Both the position numbers and the translations under genes were made by a program. Source: CAZGMC01 sp964526565 (GTDB lineage Bacteria; Pseudomonadota; Alphaproteobacteria; DSM-16000; Inquilinaceae). From it: a stretch of 64,000 nucleotides of DNA. Shown here in pieces: positions 55,111-64,000 of this stretch. The stretch covers positions 62,001 through 126,000 of the forward strand of contig CAZGMC010000001.1 in assembly GCA_964526565.1 (NCBI GenBank), in the 5' to 3' direction. How positions within the stretch are numbered: the stretch's first letter is position 1; every line of letters begins with the position of its first letter. Below the pieces are notes generated by a model that did not search any database, was not told the DNA's origin, and saw only the letters and a program-made list of their open reading frames with translations.

Positions 55111-55337
55111 CCATGCTTGCCATGGGCTTGCCATGGGCTTGCCATGGGCTTGCCATGGGCTTGCCATGGGCTTGCCATGGNNNNNNNNNNNNNNNNNNNN
55201 NNNNNNNNNNNNNNNNNNNNNNNNNNNNNNNNNNNNNNNNNNNNNNNNNNNNNNNNNNNNNNNNNNNNNNNNNNNNNNNNTGGGCTTGCCATGGGCTTGC
55301 CATGGGCTTGCCATGGGCTTGCCATGGGCTTGCCACG
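55111..55337. repeat. 11-bp tandem repeat array containing an assembly gap
   Basis: The unit catgggcttgc is repeated about 5.5 times before and about 5 times after the 100-N gap, essentially without mismatch. First unit differs (ccatgcttgc). The array is between DUF3775 genes and the 3' end of the thioredoxin-CcdA gene and is probably non-coding; open frames through it are just repeat peptides. Confidence 0.93.
55181..55280. other. 100-N assembly gap within the 11-bp array
   Basis: Both sides carry the same 11-bp unit, and the phases do not match a 100-bp gap, so the true array length is unknown. Confidence 0.95.
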
Positions 55338-55339
55338 GC

Positions 55340-56710
55340 TCAGGCGGCGGAGCGACGGGCGGCCGGCGGCGGTTGCCGGCGGCGGCGGTCGATCCACACG
55401 GCGGCCGCCGTCACCACCACCGCGCCGCCCAGCAGCGCCACGGCGGTCAGCAGGTTGTCGAGCAGGCCCGGCGCCGCCAGCAGCACCACGCCCAGCCCCA
55501 GCATCATCAGCCCCGACAGCAGCTTGAGCACGCGGCCCTGGGCCTCGCTCAGCTTGCGCGCGCCCAGCGTCGCCGTCACGGCGATGACGATGGCCAGCAG
55601 TGGCAGCACGTACACCACATTGTACGCCGCCAGGTACAGGTAGTACGCCGGCGTCGACAGGTCCTGCAGGGTCAGGGCACGGGTGTAGACCAGTGGGAAG
55701 CCGGCGGTGCACAGCAGCTCGTAGGTGTTGGCGGCAAGCGCCAGCGCCGCCGTACCGGCCAGCATCGCCGGCAGGCTCTCCGCCGAGATCAGGCCGCGCA
55801 TGCGGGCGAACAGGCCGGGCTTGCGGCTTTCCGGGATCGACAGGGTGACGCCCCGCCGGAACCAGACGAAGTCCTTGATGTTGATCAGCGCCAGGCCGAC
55901 GGCGACCGCGCCGGCCACGGTCGTGATCCACCACAGCCGGCCGACGACCAGGAACAGGTTCAGCCATGCCGCCATGAAGGCGAAATAGAGCAGCCCGGAG
56001 ACCAGCACGAACAGCCCGCCGACGGCCAGCATCCGCGCCCGGCTGCGGGCGTGCACCATCAGGCTGAGCAGGAACAACAGCACGAAGAAGGCGCACGGGT
56101 TGAACGCGTCCAGCCCGCCCAGCACCACCGTCAGCACCGGCAGCGACAGTGCCTGCGGCGAGACCTCGCCGAACAGCGGGACGGTAACGGGCGCGGGGAC
56201 GGTCGGTTCGTCCGCCGTGGCAGGTGCCTGGCCGGCCGGCCCCGCTGCCGCGCCGGCCGTCGGCGCTGCGGCGCTGTGGGGTTCGGTCGTCACGGCGGCA
56301 TGGCACTGGTCGACAAGGCGTTCCAGCCGCCGGCCCATGCCGCGCGCGTTGTCGTAGCCGACCAGCATCTCGCCGCAGGCAAAAAACGTCGGCACGCCCT
56401 GGATCTCGGCGCCGACCCGTTCGGCCAGGGCACCGAACCATTCCCTGGCCAGGGGCGATCCCGCCACCTCCAGCGCATGCAGCTCCAGCCACGGCCGCGC
56501 CTCGGCCAAATCCTCCACGAACGGGTGGGCCCGCACACAGTGCGGGCAGGTCGCCGACCAGAAGAAATAGAGGTCGACCGTGACAGCGCCGGCCTCCGCA
56601 TCGATTTCGTACCAGAACGGGTCGATGTCCGCCGCCCGGCCCGCGCCGGGGAGCGCGCACACCGTTGCCGACAGTACGGCAAGCACAGGCAGGATACGGG
56701 CAGGGGGCAC
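55340..56710 (-). CDS. Thioredoxin-like domain fused to a CcdA/DsbD-type membrane domain
   Basis: About 456 residues from a GTG with aagg nine bases upstream. Signal peptide (ILPVLAVLSATVCALPGAG), then a periplasmic thioredoxin fold with active site FWSATCPHCVRAHPF (CPHC as in DsbA) and cis-Pro VPTFF. After a Pro/Ala linker (about 145-170) come about seven to eight TM helices, with DAFNPCAFFVLLFLLSLM and LLCTAGFPLVYTRAL holding paired Cys like DsbD/CcdA. Probably passes electrons from the cytoplasm to periplasmic thiols. Confidence 0.82.
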   Translation of the reverse strand: MPPARILPVLAVLSATVCALPGAGRAADIDPFWYEIDAEAGAVTVDLYFFWSATCPHCVRAHPFVEDLAEARPWLELHALEVAGSPLAREWFGALAERVGAEIQGVPTFFACGEMLVGYDNARGMGRRLERLVDQCHAAVTTEPHSAAAPTAGAAAGPAGQAPATADEPTVPAPVTVPLFGEVSPQALSLPVLTVVLGGLDAFNPCAFFVLLFLLSLMVHARSRARMLAVGGLFVLVSGLLYFAFMAAWLNLFLVVGRLWWITTVAGAVAVGLALINIKDFVWFRRGVTLSIPESRKPGLFARMRGLISAESLPAMLAGTAALALAANTYELLCTAGFPLVYTRALTLQDLSTPAYYLYLAAYNVVYVLPLLAIVIAVTATLGARKLSEAQGRVLKLLSGLMMLGLGVVLLAAPGLLDNLLTAVALLGGAVVVTAAAVWIDRRRRQPPPAARRSAA

Positions 56711-57219
56711 GACGGACCTTGCAGGCGCTGTTGCCGGGATCGACGGTGCCCAGTTTACGCGGTCCAGCGACGGTCCGGGGATGCGGCAATCCGACGGCAG
56801 GCATCCGCCTCCGGCATGGCCTGGCGGGTCCGGACCGAATACCGGGACGCATCCGTCGTGCAACCTCCATGTTGCGCCGTAACACGTTGATTTCGGATCG
56901 AATTCCATCGCCGTGCAGCATCTGCAACGCGAACGCACGGTGTTGCACGGGAGCCGGCACCGCAAAGGGCACACCGGTCCGACGCCGTGCCGCGCCACCC
57001 CGGCCGCCGGTCATGGACGGATCCCGGTTCCTGATGCGCGTCGGTCGGCATTGTTCGAGTCCCTGCGGTGACGCGGGCAGACCGCATCCGACCACGATCC
57101 TATCAGCAAGAAGGAATAGGAAAAAGTCGCCGGTCGAGGGCCGGCCGTGCGTGGAGCGGCGCCGCAAGGCCGGGCCCCAGGTCCTTGACGACCACCGAAA
57201 GATCCCGAATACCGTGCAG
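56711..57219. other. Intergenic region without recognisable features
   Basis: About 510 bp between the thioredoxin-CcdA gene and the Rpn gene, divergent. Some AT-rich bases at 57100-57120. No gene, RNA or repeat recognised. Confidence 0.5.
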
Positions 57220-58206
57220 ATGACCGAGGTCGGAACACCCCACGATGCCTTCTTCAAGCGGCTGCTCGGTGCGCCAGACGCCGCCGCCACGTTCCTGCGC
57301 GAGCGGCTGCCGCCGGACATCGCCGCCGCACTGGCGCCGGACGCGCCCGAACCGGCGCCGGGCTCGTTCGTCGACGAACGGTTGCGCCCGTCCCAGTCCG
57401 ACCTGCTCTTTCGGGTGCGCACGGTCGAAGGGGACGAGGCGTTCCTGTACGCCCTGCTGGAGCACAAGAGCGATCCCGATCCGATGGTGGCGCTCCAGCT
57501 GCTGCGCTACATGGTCCGCATCTGGGAGACTTGGCGGCGCGAGCAGGCCGGGAGCGGCGCGACGCGGCTGCCGGCAATCATCCCGATGGTGGTCTACCAC
57601 GGTGCCGCCGCCTGGACCGTGTCCACGGCGTTCGCGGATCTGGTCCGGGCGCCGATGGCGCTGCGGCCGCATGTGCCGGCGTTCGACTATCTGCTGACCG
57701 ACCTGGGCCGGATCGACGACGCTGCGCTGTCAGCGGATGCCCGATTGCAGGCCGGGCTGCTCGCGCTCAAATACATCTTCAGCGATGACCTGCCCGAGCG
57801 TCTGGCCGGGATCCTGGTGGGGCGGGGTGTTGACGTCGTGATCGAGGTGCTGACGTACATCGCCGTCGCACGGCACTTTCTGAACGAGGACGTCCTGCGG
57901 GCCGCCGTCCGGCGCGCCCTGCCGGAACAGGAGGAGCGGATCATGTCGACCCTGGCGGAGCAGTGGGAGCAGCGCGGCATCGAGATCGGCGAGCAGCGCG
58001 GCCTGAAGCTGGGCGAGGAGCAAGGGCTGACCAAGGGCAAGGCCGCGGCCCTGCTGCGAATTCTGGCCCACCGGTTCGGCGAGCCGTCCGCGCTTGTGCG
58101 CGCCGCGGTACTGGCAGCCGATCCGGACACCCTGGATGTATGGATCGATCGCGCCTTCGAGGCCACGAGTCCGGAAGCCGTGGTCGAAATCCGGCAACAC
58201 AACTGA
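57220..58206 (+). CDS. Rpn family recombination-promoting nuclease / putative transposase
   Basis: 328 residues. N-terminal GTPHDAFFKRLLG and QSDLLFRVRTVEGDEAFLYALLEHKSD give the PD-(D/E)xK nuclease core (D-x9-E-x-K pattern). MVVYHGAAAW is conserved. The C-terminal WEQRGIEIGEQRGLKLGEEQ is a repeat-rich helix typical of Rpn proteins. May act in DNA mobility or phage defence; no target known. Confidence 0.85.
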   Translation: MTEVGTPHDAFFKRLLGAPDAAATFLRERLPPDIAAALAPDAPEPAPGSFVDERLRPSQSDLLFRVRTVEGDEAFLYALLEHKSDPDPMVALQLLRYMVRIWETWRREQAGSGATRLPAIIPMVVYHGAAAWTVSTAFADLVRAPMALRPHVPAFDYLLTDLGRIDDAALSADARLQAGLLALKYIFSDDLPERLAGILVGRGVDVVIEVLTYIAVARHFLNEDVLRAAVRRALPEQEERIMSTLAEQWEQRGIEIGEQRGLKLGEEQGLTKGKAAALLRILAHRFGEPSALVRAAVLAADPDTLDVWIDRAFEATSPEAVVEIRQHN

Positions 58207-58416
58207 CCCGCCCCGGCCTGCGGGGTGGCGTTTCCGGGCCGGGCAGTCAGGGCGTTTATCAGTCGATCCCTATATTGACGGTGTCAAGGGTGCAGCGCTG
58301 GTTTTGTCGGCCGGAGTTGTCCTGACATATGATGTCAGGGCGAGGACTCGGATGGTCAGGCCCAGTACCATTCCGGAATAACAGCGCATGACATAAAGAG
58401 CCGGCTTTTCAAGAAC

Positions 58417-58638
58417 ATGAGGACCTCTTCGTTGACCGCGCCGCCGATCCACACCATCGGCCACTCCAACCAGCCGATCGGGCGGTTCCTGGACCTGCTG
58501 CGGGCGGCCGGGATCGCGGTGCTGGCCGACGTTCGCTCGGTGCCGCACTCGCGGCGGTGGCCGCAGTTCCGGCGGCGGGACCTTGCCACGGCGCTGGCCG
58601 ATGCCGGATCGACGGCGCGCCGTTGTGACGGCACCTGA
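58417..58638 (+). pseudogene. DUF488 protein, N-terminal fragment
   Basis: 73 residues with IHTIGHSNQPIGRFLDLLRA and LADVRSVPHSRRWPQFRRRD, the DUF488 N-terminus. After TALADAG the conserved continuation is lost and a stop follows. Full family proteins have about 170 residues, so the rest has been deleted. Confidence 0.7.
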
Positions 58639-58729
58639 ACCCTGCCGGCATGTCGAAGCGCCCTCTTGACGCCCGGCGGCCCGCGCCCGTCCAATCGTTG
58701 CTACCGGTCACACCCCTCGGCATCCGCCC

Positions 58730-60091
58730 ATGCGCGACCTGACCCGCCATACCCGCATCCTGGCCATCGTCGGCGACATCGTCCGCGTGCGCGCCGCCGG
58801 GGCGGCGATGAACGACCTGGCCGTGGTCGAGAACACCGACGGCACGACCTCGCTGGCGCGCGTCATCGAGCTCGACCGCGAGGTGGTCCACCTGCAGGTG
58901 TTCGCCGGGTCCAAGGGCCTGTCCAGCGGTGCCACGGTACGGTTCCTGGGCCACCCGATGCGCACCACCTGTTCGCCGAACATCCTGGGCCGCATCTTCC
59001 GCGGCTCCGGCGAGCCGATGGATGCCGGGCCGGACCTGGGTGCCGACCCGAAGATCGACATCGGCGGGCCGACCGTGAACCCGATGATGCGCGTCCTGGC
59101 TGGGCGGATGATCCGCACCGACGTGCCGATGATCGACGTGTTCAACAGCCTGGTCGAAAGCCAGAAGATCCCGATCTTCTCGGTGCCCGGCGAGCCGTAC
59201 AACGCGCTGCTGGCCCGCATCGGCATCCAGGCCGACGCCGACGTGGTGGTGTTCGGCGGCCTGGGGCTGATCTTCGACGACTACCACTTCTTCCGCACGG
59301 CGTTCGAGGACCGCGGCGTGTTCCACCGCACGGTCATGTTCGTCAACCTGGCCTCCGACCCGATCGTCGAGCGGCTGCTGGTGCCGGACATGGCGCTGGC
59401 CGTGGCCGAGCGCTTCGCCGTGGAGGGCGGCAAGCGGGTGCTGGTGCTGCTCACCGACATGACGGCGTTCGCCGACGCCTTGAAGGAGATCGGCATCGCC
59501 ATGGAGCGCATCCCCTCCAACCGCGGCTACATGGGCGACCTCTACACCCAGCTCGCCCGCCGCTACGAGAAGGCATGCGACTTCAAGGGGGCGGGCTCGG
59601 TCACCATCCTCGCCGTCACGACCATGCCGGGCAACGACGTGACCCACCCGGTGCCGGACAACACCGGCTATATCACCGAGGGCCAGTTCTACCTGCACGA
59701 CGGCATGATCGACCCGTTCGGCTCGCTGTCCAGGCTCAAGCAGCGGGTCGTCGGCAAGGTCACGCGCGAGGACCACGGCCAGGTCATGAACACCATGATC
59801 CGCCTCTATGCGGCGGCGCAGGAGGCGGAGAAGAAGAAGGCCATGGCCTTCGACCTGTCGCCATTCGACGAGCGGGCGCTCATGTTCGGAGCGCTGTTCC
59901 GCAGGCGGTTCATGGACGTGGACGTGTCCATGCCGCTGGAGCGGGCGCTCGACACCGGCTGGCGCACCATGGCCGAATGCTTCCGGCCGGAGGAGCTGCT
60001 GATCCGCCAGGCGCTGATCGACAAGTACTACCCCCGCGACACCGCCCGCGCGACCCGGGCGGCGGCCGAACCGGCCGGGGCGGCCGAGTGA
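58730..60091 (+). CDS. V-type ATPase subunit B
   Basis: 453 residues. Hallmarks: ARVIELDREVVHLQVF, LGRIFRGSGEPMD, FNSLVESQKIPIFSVPG, and SRLKQRVVGKVTREDHGQVM. Nucleotide-binding but non-catalytic subunit. Its partner D starts in the stop codon. Subunit A and the rotor or stator genes are not upstream here. Confidence 0.93.
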   Translation: MRDLTRHTRILAIVGDIVRVRAAGAAMNDLAVVENTDGTTSLARVIELDREVVHLQVFAGSKGLSSGATVRFLGHPMRTTCSPNILGRIFRGSGEPMDAGPDLGADPKIDIGGPTVNPMMRVLAGRMIRTDVPMIDVFNSLVESQKIPIFSVPGEPYNALLARIGIQADADVVVFGGLGLIFDDYHFFRTAFEDRGVFHRTVMFVNLASDPIVERLLVPDMALAVAERFAVEGGKRVLVLLTDMTAFADALKEIGIAMERIPSNRGYMGDLYTQLARRYEKACDFKGAGSVTILAVTTMPGNDVTHPVPDNTGYITEGQFYLHDGMIDPFGSLSRLKQRVVGKVTREDHGQVMNTMIRLYAAAQEAEKKKAMAFDLSPFDERALMFGALFRRRFMDVDVSMPLERALDTGWRTMAECFRPEELLIRQALIDKYYPRDTARATRAAAEPAGAAE

Positions 60092-60746
60092 TGGCGCGGA
60101 TCGCCCTCAACAAGGCGTCGCTGCACCACGAGCGGGACCGGCTCGGCACCTATCGGCGGTTCCTGCCGTCGCTGGACCTCAAGCGCAGGCAGCTCATGGC
60201 CGAGCATGCCGCGATTCGCAGGGAGCTCGCCGGCCTGCGCAGCGCGGCGGAGCGGCTGCGCGCCGAGTCGGCCGAACGGCTGCCCATGCTGGCCCATGAG
60301 GGCATCGACCCGGCCGGGCTGGTGCGCATTGCCGACGTGCGCCTGGGCGAGGAGAACCGCCTGGGTGTGCTCCTGCCGGTGCTGGAGGAGGTGTCGTTCG
60401 CGGCGATCGACTACGGCATGATGACCCGGCCGCACTGGGTCGACCCGGCGGTCGCGGTGGTGCGGCGGCTGGCCGGGCTGCACGTCCGGGCCCAGGTGGC
60501 GGCGCGGCGCGCCGGGCTGATGGCCCGCGCCGTCCGGCGCATCACCCAGCGGGTCAACCTGTTCGAGAAGGTCCTGATCCCCGAAGCGCAGCGCAACATC
60601 GCCCGCATCCAGATCCATCTGGCCGACGCCGAGCGGGCGGCGGTGGTCCGCGCCAAGATCGCCAAGCGCAAGCACGCCGGCGGCGGCGGCTCCGGCCCGG
60701 ACCTGCCGCCGGACCTGCCGCCAGACCTGGCCGGGGAGGCGCGGCC

Positions 60747-60750
<4 letters not shown>
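60091..60750 (+). CDS. V-type ATPase subunit D
   Basis: 219 residues; the ATG overlaps the stop of subunit B (TGATG). NKASLHHERDRLGTYRRFL and RRITQRVNLFEKVLIPEAQR are family-typical coiled-coil segments of the central stalk. Ends with a Pro/Gly-rich tail (PDLPPDLPPDLAG) that overlaps scpB by GTGA. Confidence 0.9.
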
Positions 60751-61397
<647 letters not shown>

Positions 61398-61587
61398 AGG
61401 AAACCTGCCGCTGAGTGTACTGACGGTAAACGGGAATCTGCCAGGGCGCGGCAGCTGAAACCGGCTGTTCCGAGGCAATGCGTTGTTTACGTTGTTCTTG
61501 CGGCAGTCGTACCGCTCAACCCTTGCGCTTTCGGTCGGTGTGAACCAGACTTGCGTCAATTGGTCTAGTGGTCGATCGGAGACAGGC

Positions 61588-61806
61588 ATGATGACCAAAA
61601 TCACCGCGACGCTGTCAGCGGACTTTCAGATCTCCATTCCTGAGGCGGTGCGGGCGGCCCGACACTGGCAGGCCGGCCAGGAGTTCGCGTTCATCCCCAA
61701 GGGCGCAGGCGTCCTCCTCGTGCCGGTTCCGAAGCTGGAGAATCTCGCCGGTCTGGCGCGCGGAGCGAACCCAGAGGGCTATCGGGATCGCTCCGAGCGG
61801 ACATGA
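61588..61806 (+). CDS. vapB: AbrB-type antitoxin VapB
   Basis: About 72 residues (ATG 61588 or 61591). KITATLSADFQISIPEAVRA is the swapped-hairpin AbrB DNA-binding fold. Overlaps vapC by four bases, the usual TA arrangement. Confidence 0.85.
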   Translation: MMTKITATLSADFQISIPEAVRAARHWQAGQEFAFIPKGAGVLLVPVPKLENLAGLARGANPEGYRDRSERT

Positions 61807-62186
61807 TGCGACTTGTTGACACCTCGGCCGGGATCGAATGGCTGATCGGCTCGCCAGTCGGCACCAAACTGGCCGGTGAGCTGCCTGACCGCCGGCAGTG
61901 GCTCGTGCCCACGATCGTCCAGCTAGAGTTGGCGATATGGCTGACGCGCACGAAGGGCGAAGACGAGGCAGATCGAGCAATTGCCTTTACCGAGACCTGC
62001 ATCATTGCTGACCTGGACACGCCCATTGCGATTTCTGCCGCTGAACTTTGCATCCGGCTCAAGCTGGCAACCGCGGACGCCATTGTTTATGCTACGGCCC
62101 AGGCTCTGGGCGCCGATCTTCTTACCTGCGATGGGCACTTTCAGGGTTTGGTCGGTGTCCATTTCGTGCCGAAATTGAATGGTTGA
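61803..62186 (+). CDS. vapC: PIN-domain toxin VapC
   Basis: 127 residues. Acidic metal site residues Asp6 (RLVDTS), Glu42 (LELAIW), Asp92 (ATADAIVY) and Asp110 (TCDGHF) are all kept, so the RNase is likely active. ATG overlaps the vapB stop. Confidence 0.9.
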   Translation: MMRLVDTSAGIEWLIGSPVGTKLAGELPDRRQWLVPTIVQLELAIWLTRTKGEDEADRAIAFTETCIIADLDTPIAISAAELCIRLKLATADAIVYATAQALGADLLTCDGHFQGLVGVHFVPKLNG

Positions 62187-62326
62187 GCCGCGCGATGCAG
62201 GTTGGGTAGAGCAATGTGAAACCCGGCCAAGCCGGCGCTGCAGGCGTGATGGCGCCTGATCGGTAACGGCGTTGCGGCGGATGGGCCCGCGTTGGATTTC
62301 GCTATCCAACCTATCTGGAAACGACG

Positions 62327-63466
62327 ATGCCTTCACTCGAAGTTGCCATGGGGAGTGCTGAGAGCACCGCCGCCGCGATCCCCGCGCCGGACTCCGATGC
62401 CGCGCTGAGGCTCGACCGCGTCAGCCACACGTTCGGCAACGTGCTGGCCGTGGACGACGTCAGCCTGGGCATTGCGGCGGGGGAGATCGTCTGCCTGGTC
62501 GGCCCGTCGGGGTGCGGCAAGTCGACGCTACTGAGGATCGCCGCCGGGCTGGAGGAGCTGCAGCACGGCGAGGTGCGCATCGCCGGTGCCGTCGTCGCCG
62601 GCCACGGCCGGACCGTGCCGCCGGAGCGGCGCGGGGTCGGGCTGGTGTTCCAGGACTATGCGCTGTTTCCCCACCTGACGGTGCTGGACAATGTGCAGTT
62701 CGGCCTGACCGGGCGCGGCGCGGCGGTGCGCGAGCGGGCGCTGGCGGTGCTCGACCAGGTCGGCATGGCCGGCCAGGCCGATGCCTTCCCGCACACGCTG
62801 TCGGGCGGCCAGCAGCAGCGCGTGGCGCTGGCCCGGGCGCTGGCGCCGGCACCGCGGGTGCTGCTGCTCGACGAGCCGTTCTCCGGCCTCGACGCCCGCC
62901 TGCGTCACCAGGTGCGCGACGAGACGCTGCACGTGCTCAAGCGCACCGGGGCGGCGACGCTGGTCGTCACCCACGACTCCGAAGAGGCGATGTTCCTGGC
63001 CGACCGCATCGCCTTGATGCGCGACGGGCGAATCGTCCAGGCCGGGCCGCCGGTCGAGCTGTACTGCCGCCCGGCGAGCGCCTTCGCCGCCCGCTTCTTC
63101 GGCGAGGTCAACCGGCTGGCCGGCATCGCGCGCGGCGGCGCGGTGGCCACCCCGCTCGGCCCGATTCCGGCGGCGGAGCTCGGCGACGGCACGCCGGTGC
63201 AGGTGCTGATCCGGCCCGAGGCGCTGGCGCTGGGCGACGATCCGCCGGCGGGTCTCGGCGCCTGCGGGCGGGTCGTGGCGGCGCGGCTGCTGGGCCGGGC
63301 GTCGCTGATCCACCTGTCGGTCGGCGCCGGCCGCGGCGACGGACAGGGGGCGGTGCACCTGCACGCGCTGGTGCCGGGGCCGTTCCTGCCGGCCGAGGGC
63401 AGCCTGGTGGGCATATCCCTGGATGTCCGGCAGGCCTTTGTCTTCGCGGCGGCAGACGCCATCTAA
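62327..63466 (+). CDS. ABC transporter ATP-binding protein (FbpC/PotA-like)
   Basis: 379 residues. Walker A LVGPSGCGKSTLLR, Q-loop FQDYALFPH, signature LSGGQQQRVALARAL, Walker B LLLDEPFSGLD, H-loop THDSEEAM, and a C-terminal regulatory OB-like domain (VQVLIRPEALAL). Iron or polyamine-type uptake ATPase; no permease or binding protein next to it. Confidence 0.88.
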   Translation: MPSLEVAMGSAESTAAAIPAPDSDAALRLDRVSHTFGNVLAVDDVSLGIAAGEIVCLVGPSGCGKSTLLRIAAGLEELQHGEVRIAGAVVAGHGRTVPPERRGVGLVFQDYALFPHLTVLDNVQFGLTGRGAAVRERALAVLDQVGMAGQADAFPHTLSGGQQQRVALARALAPAPRVLLLDEPFSGLDARLRHQVRDETLHVLKRTGAATLVVTHDSEEAMFLADRIALMRDGRIVQAGPPVELYCRPASAFAARFFGEVNRLAGIARGGAVATPLGPIPAAELGDGTPVQVLIRPEALALGDDPPAGLGACGRVVAARLLGRASLIHLSVGAGRGDGQGAVHLHALVPGPFLPAEGSLVGISLDVRQAFVFAAADAI

Positions 63467-63560
63467 GCGGGACAGGCGGCAGCGCGGGCGTTGCGGTGCA
63501 GAAAGGCTTCTGCCATCATCCGCCGCCGCGCGAGGCAAGCCGGTTCCGGGAGCGGTCGTC

Positions 63561-63824
63561 ATGGGTTTGAGCGTCTGGCAGATTCTGATCATCGTGCTGG
63601 TGGTCGTCCTGTTGTTCGGGGCGGGCAAGATCCCCCGGCTGATGGGCGATGTCGCCAAGGGCATCAAGAGCTTCAAGGCCGGCCTGCGCGACGAGGAGGC
63701 GGACGGCGAAGACCAGCCGCCGCGTCAGCTCGAGGCCGACACCACGGCGGCGAACCGCACGACGACCGGCACCGCCGGACCCGCCGGCACCACGCCGCGC
63801 AACGACGAGACGGCCAGGACCTGA
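63561..63824 (+). CDS. tatA: Sec-independent translocase subunit TatA
   Basis: 87 residues. TM helix VWQILIIVLVVVLLFGAGKI then amphipathic PRLMGDVAKGIKSFK. Forms the Tat pore; agrees with the twin-arginine signal of the DUF882 protein. Confidence 0.92.
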   Translation: MGLSVWQILIIVLVVVLLFGAGKIPRLMGDVAKGIKSFKAGLRDEEADGEDQPPRQLEADTTAANRTTTGTAGPAGTTPRNDETART

Positions 63825-63891
63825 CCGCTTCGCCGACGGCCCTGACGGATGCGCCGGCCTCTTGCAGCCGGTGCGGGATGGCGGTTGAGGC

Positions 63892-64000
63892 ATGCTCGAT
63901 ATCGGCTGGCCCGAGCTCTTCCTGATCCTGGCGATCGCGCTGATCGTGATCGGGCCGCGCGACGTGCCGCGCGCCATGCACACGGTCGGCAAGTGGGTGC
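63892..64000 (+). CDS. tatB: Sec-independent translocase subunit TatB, partial
   Basis: MLDIGWPELFLILAIALIVI then GPRDVPRAMHTVGKW, the TatB N-terminus, running off the right edge. Confidence 0.9.
   Translation, partial: MLDIGWPELFLILAIALIVIGPRDVPRAMHTVGKWV

Noticed and set aside
55079..55336. Open frames through the 11-bp array (MASPWQAHGKP repeats)
   Set aside because: Pure repeat translation, present on both strands, containing Ns and no start context.

Overview
The window is a GC-rich (about 70%), gene-dense stretch of a Gram-negative chromosome with three runs of 100 N (36175-36274, 43966-44065, 55181-55280), so it is a draft scaffold. The gene content points to an alphaproteobacterium, probably Rhodospirillales-like: aerobic-type cobH/cobL, an scpB...tatA-tatB neighbourhood, a C-P lyase operon phnFGHIJKLM of alphaproteobacterial layout, a glyQ/glyS/ppdK block and, most tellingly, a bacterial ceramide-synthesis cluster of the Caulobacter type. 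The taxon is inferred from content, not from any rRNA.

Layout. 0-2 kb: end of a cobalamin operon on the minus strand (cobL partial, cobH, cbiX). 2-22 kb: the most interesting part. It holds a flippase-like protein, a HIT protein, two LptF/LptG-like permeases around a glycosyltransferase-like gene, a bacterial ceramide synthase (bCerS), two nucleotidyltransferases, a CDP-alcohol phosphatidyltransferase, a lipid kinase, a Tam41-like cytidylyltransferase, serine palmitoyltransferase (spt), a dedicated acyl carrier protein, a ceramide reductase-like SDR, a fatty-acyl AMP ligase, a GT4 glycosyltransferase, a GH15 glucoamylase-like protein and a small membrane protein. Together they look like a complete locus for making a sphingoid base and ceramide, attaching a phospho-head group (and perhaps sugar), and exporting the product. 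22-33 kb: a decayed alpha/beta hydrolase, tRNA-Pro(CGG), polyprenyl synthase, DUF2007, a methyltransferase, an S49 peptidase, a zinc-ribbon membrane protein, a DUF882 peptidase, glyQ-glyS and ppdK. 33-44 kb: ygfZ divergent from a dihydroorotase homologue; an EF-hand protein, ECF sigma factor, membrane protein and metal-sensor-like module; acuI; a lipoprotein; a histidine kinase; a ptsI remnant; a large pentapeptide-repeat protein. 44-51 kb: C-P lyase genes. 51-58 kb: two PEP-CTERM proteins, DUF3775, a thioredoxin-CcdA fusion beside an 11-bp tandem array, and an Rpn-type nuclease. 58-64 kb: a DUF488 fragment, V-ATPase subunits B and D joined to scpB, vapBC, an ABC ATPase, tatA and the start of tatB.

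How the parts fit: Spt joins serine and an acyl thioester (AcpR/AasR) to give 3-ketosphinganine. bCerS N-acylates it and CerR reduces the ketone. The contiguous kinase / Tam41-like / CDP-alcohol transferase trio could then run a ceramide-phosphate to CDP-ceramide to ceramide-phosphoalcohol route modelled on CDP-diacylglycerol chemistry, and the LptF/G-like pair and flippase are candidates for transport. That head-group route is my inference and the main hypothesis offered here. A second theme is gene decay by internal deletion: an alpha/beta hydrolase and ptsI each keep both ends and lack the middle, and DUF488 and a second GH15 copy survive only as N-terminal fragments.
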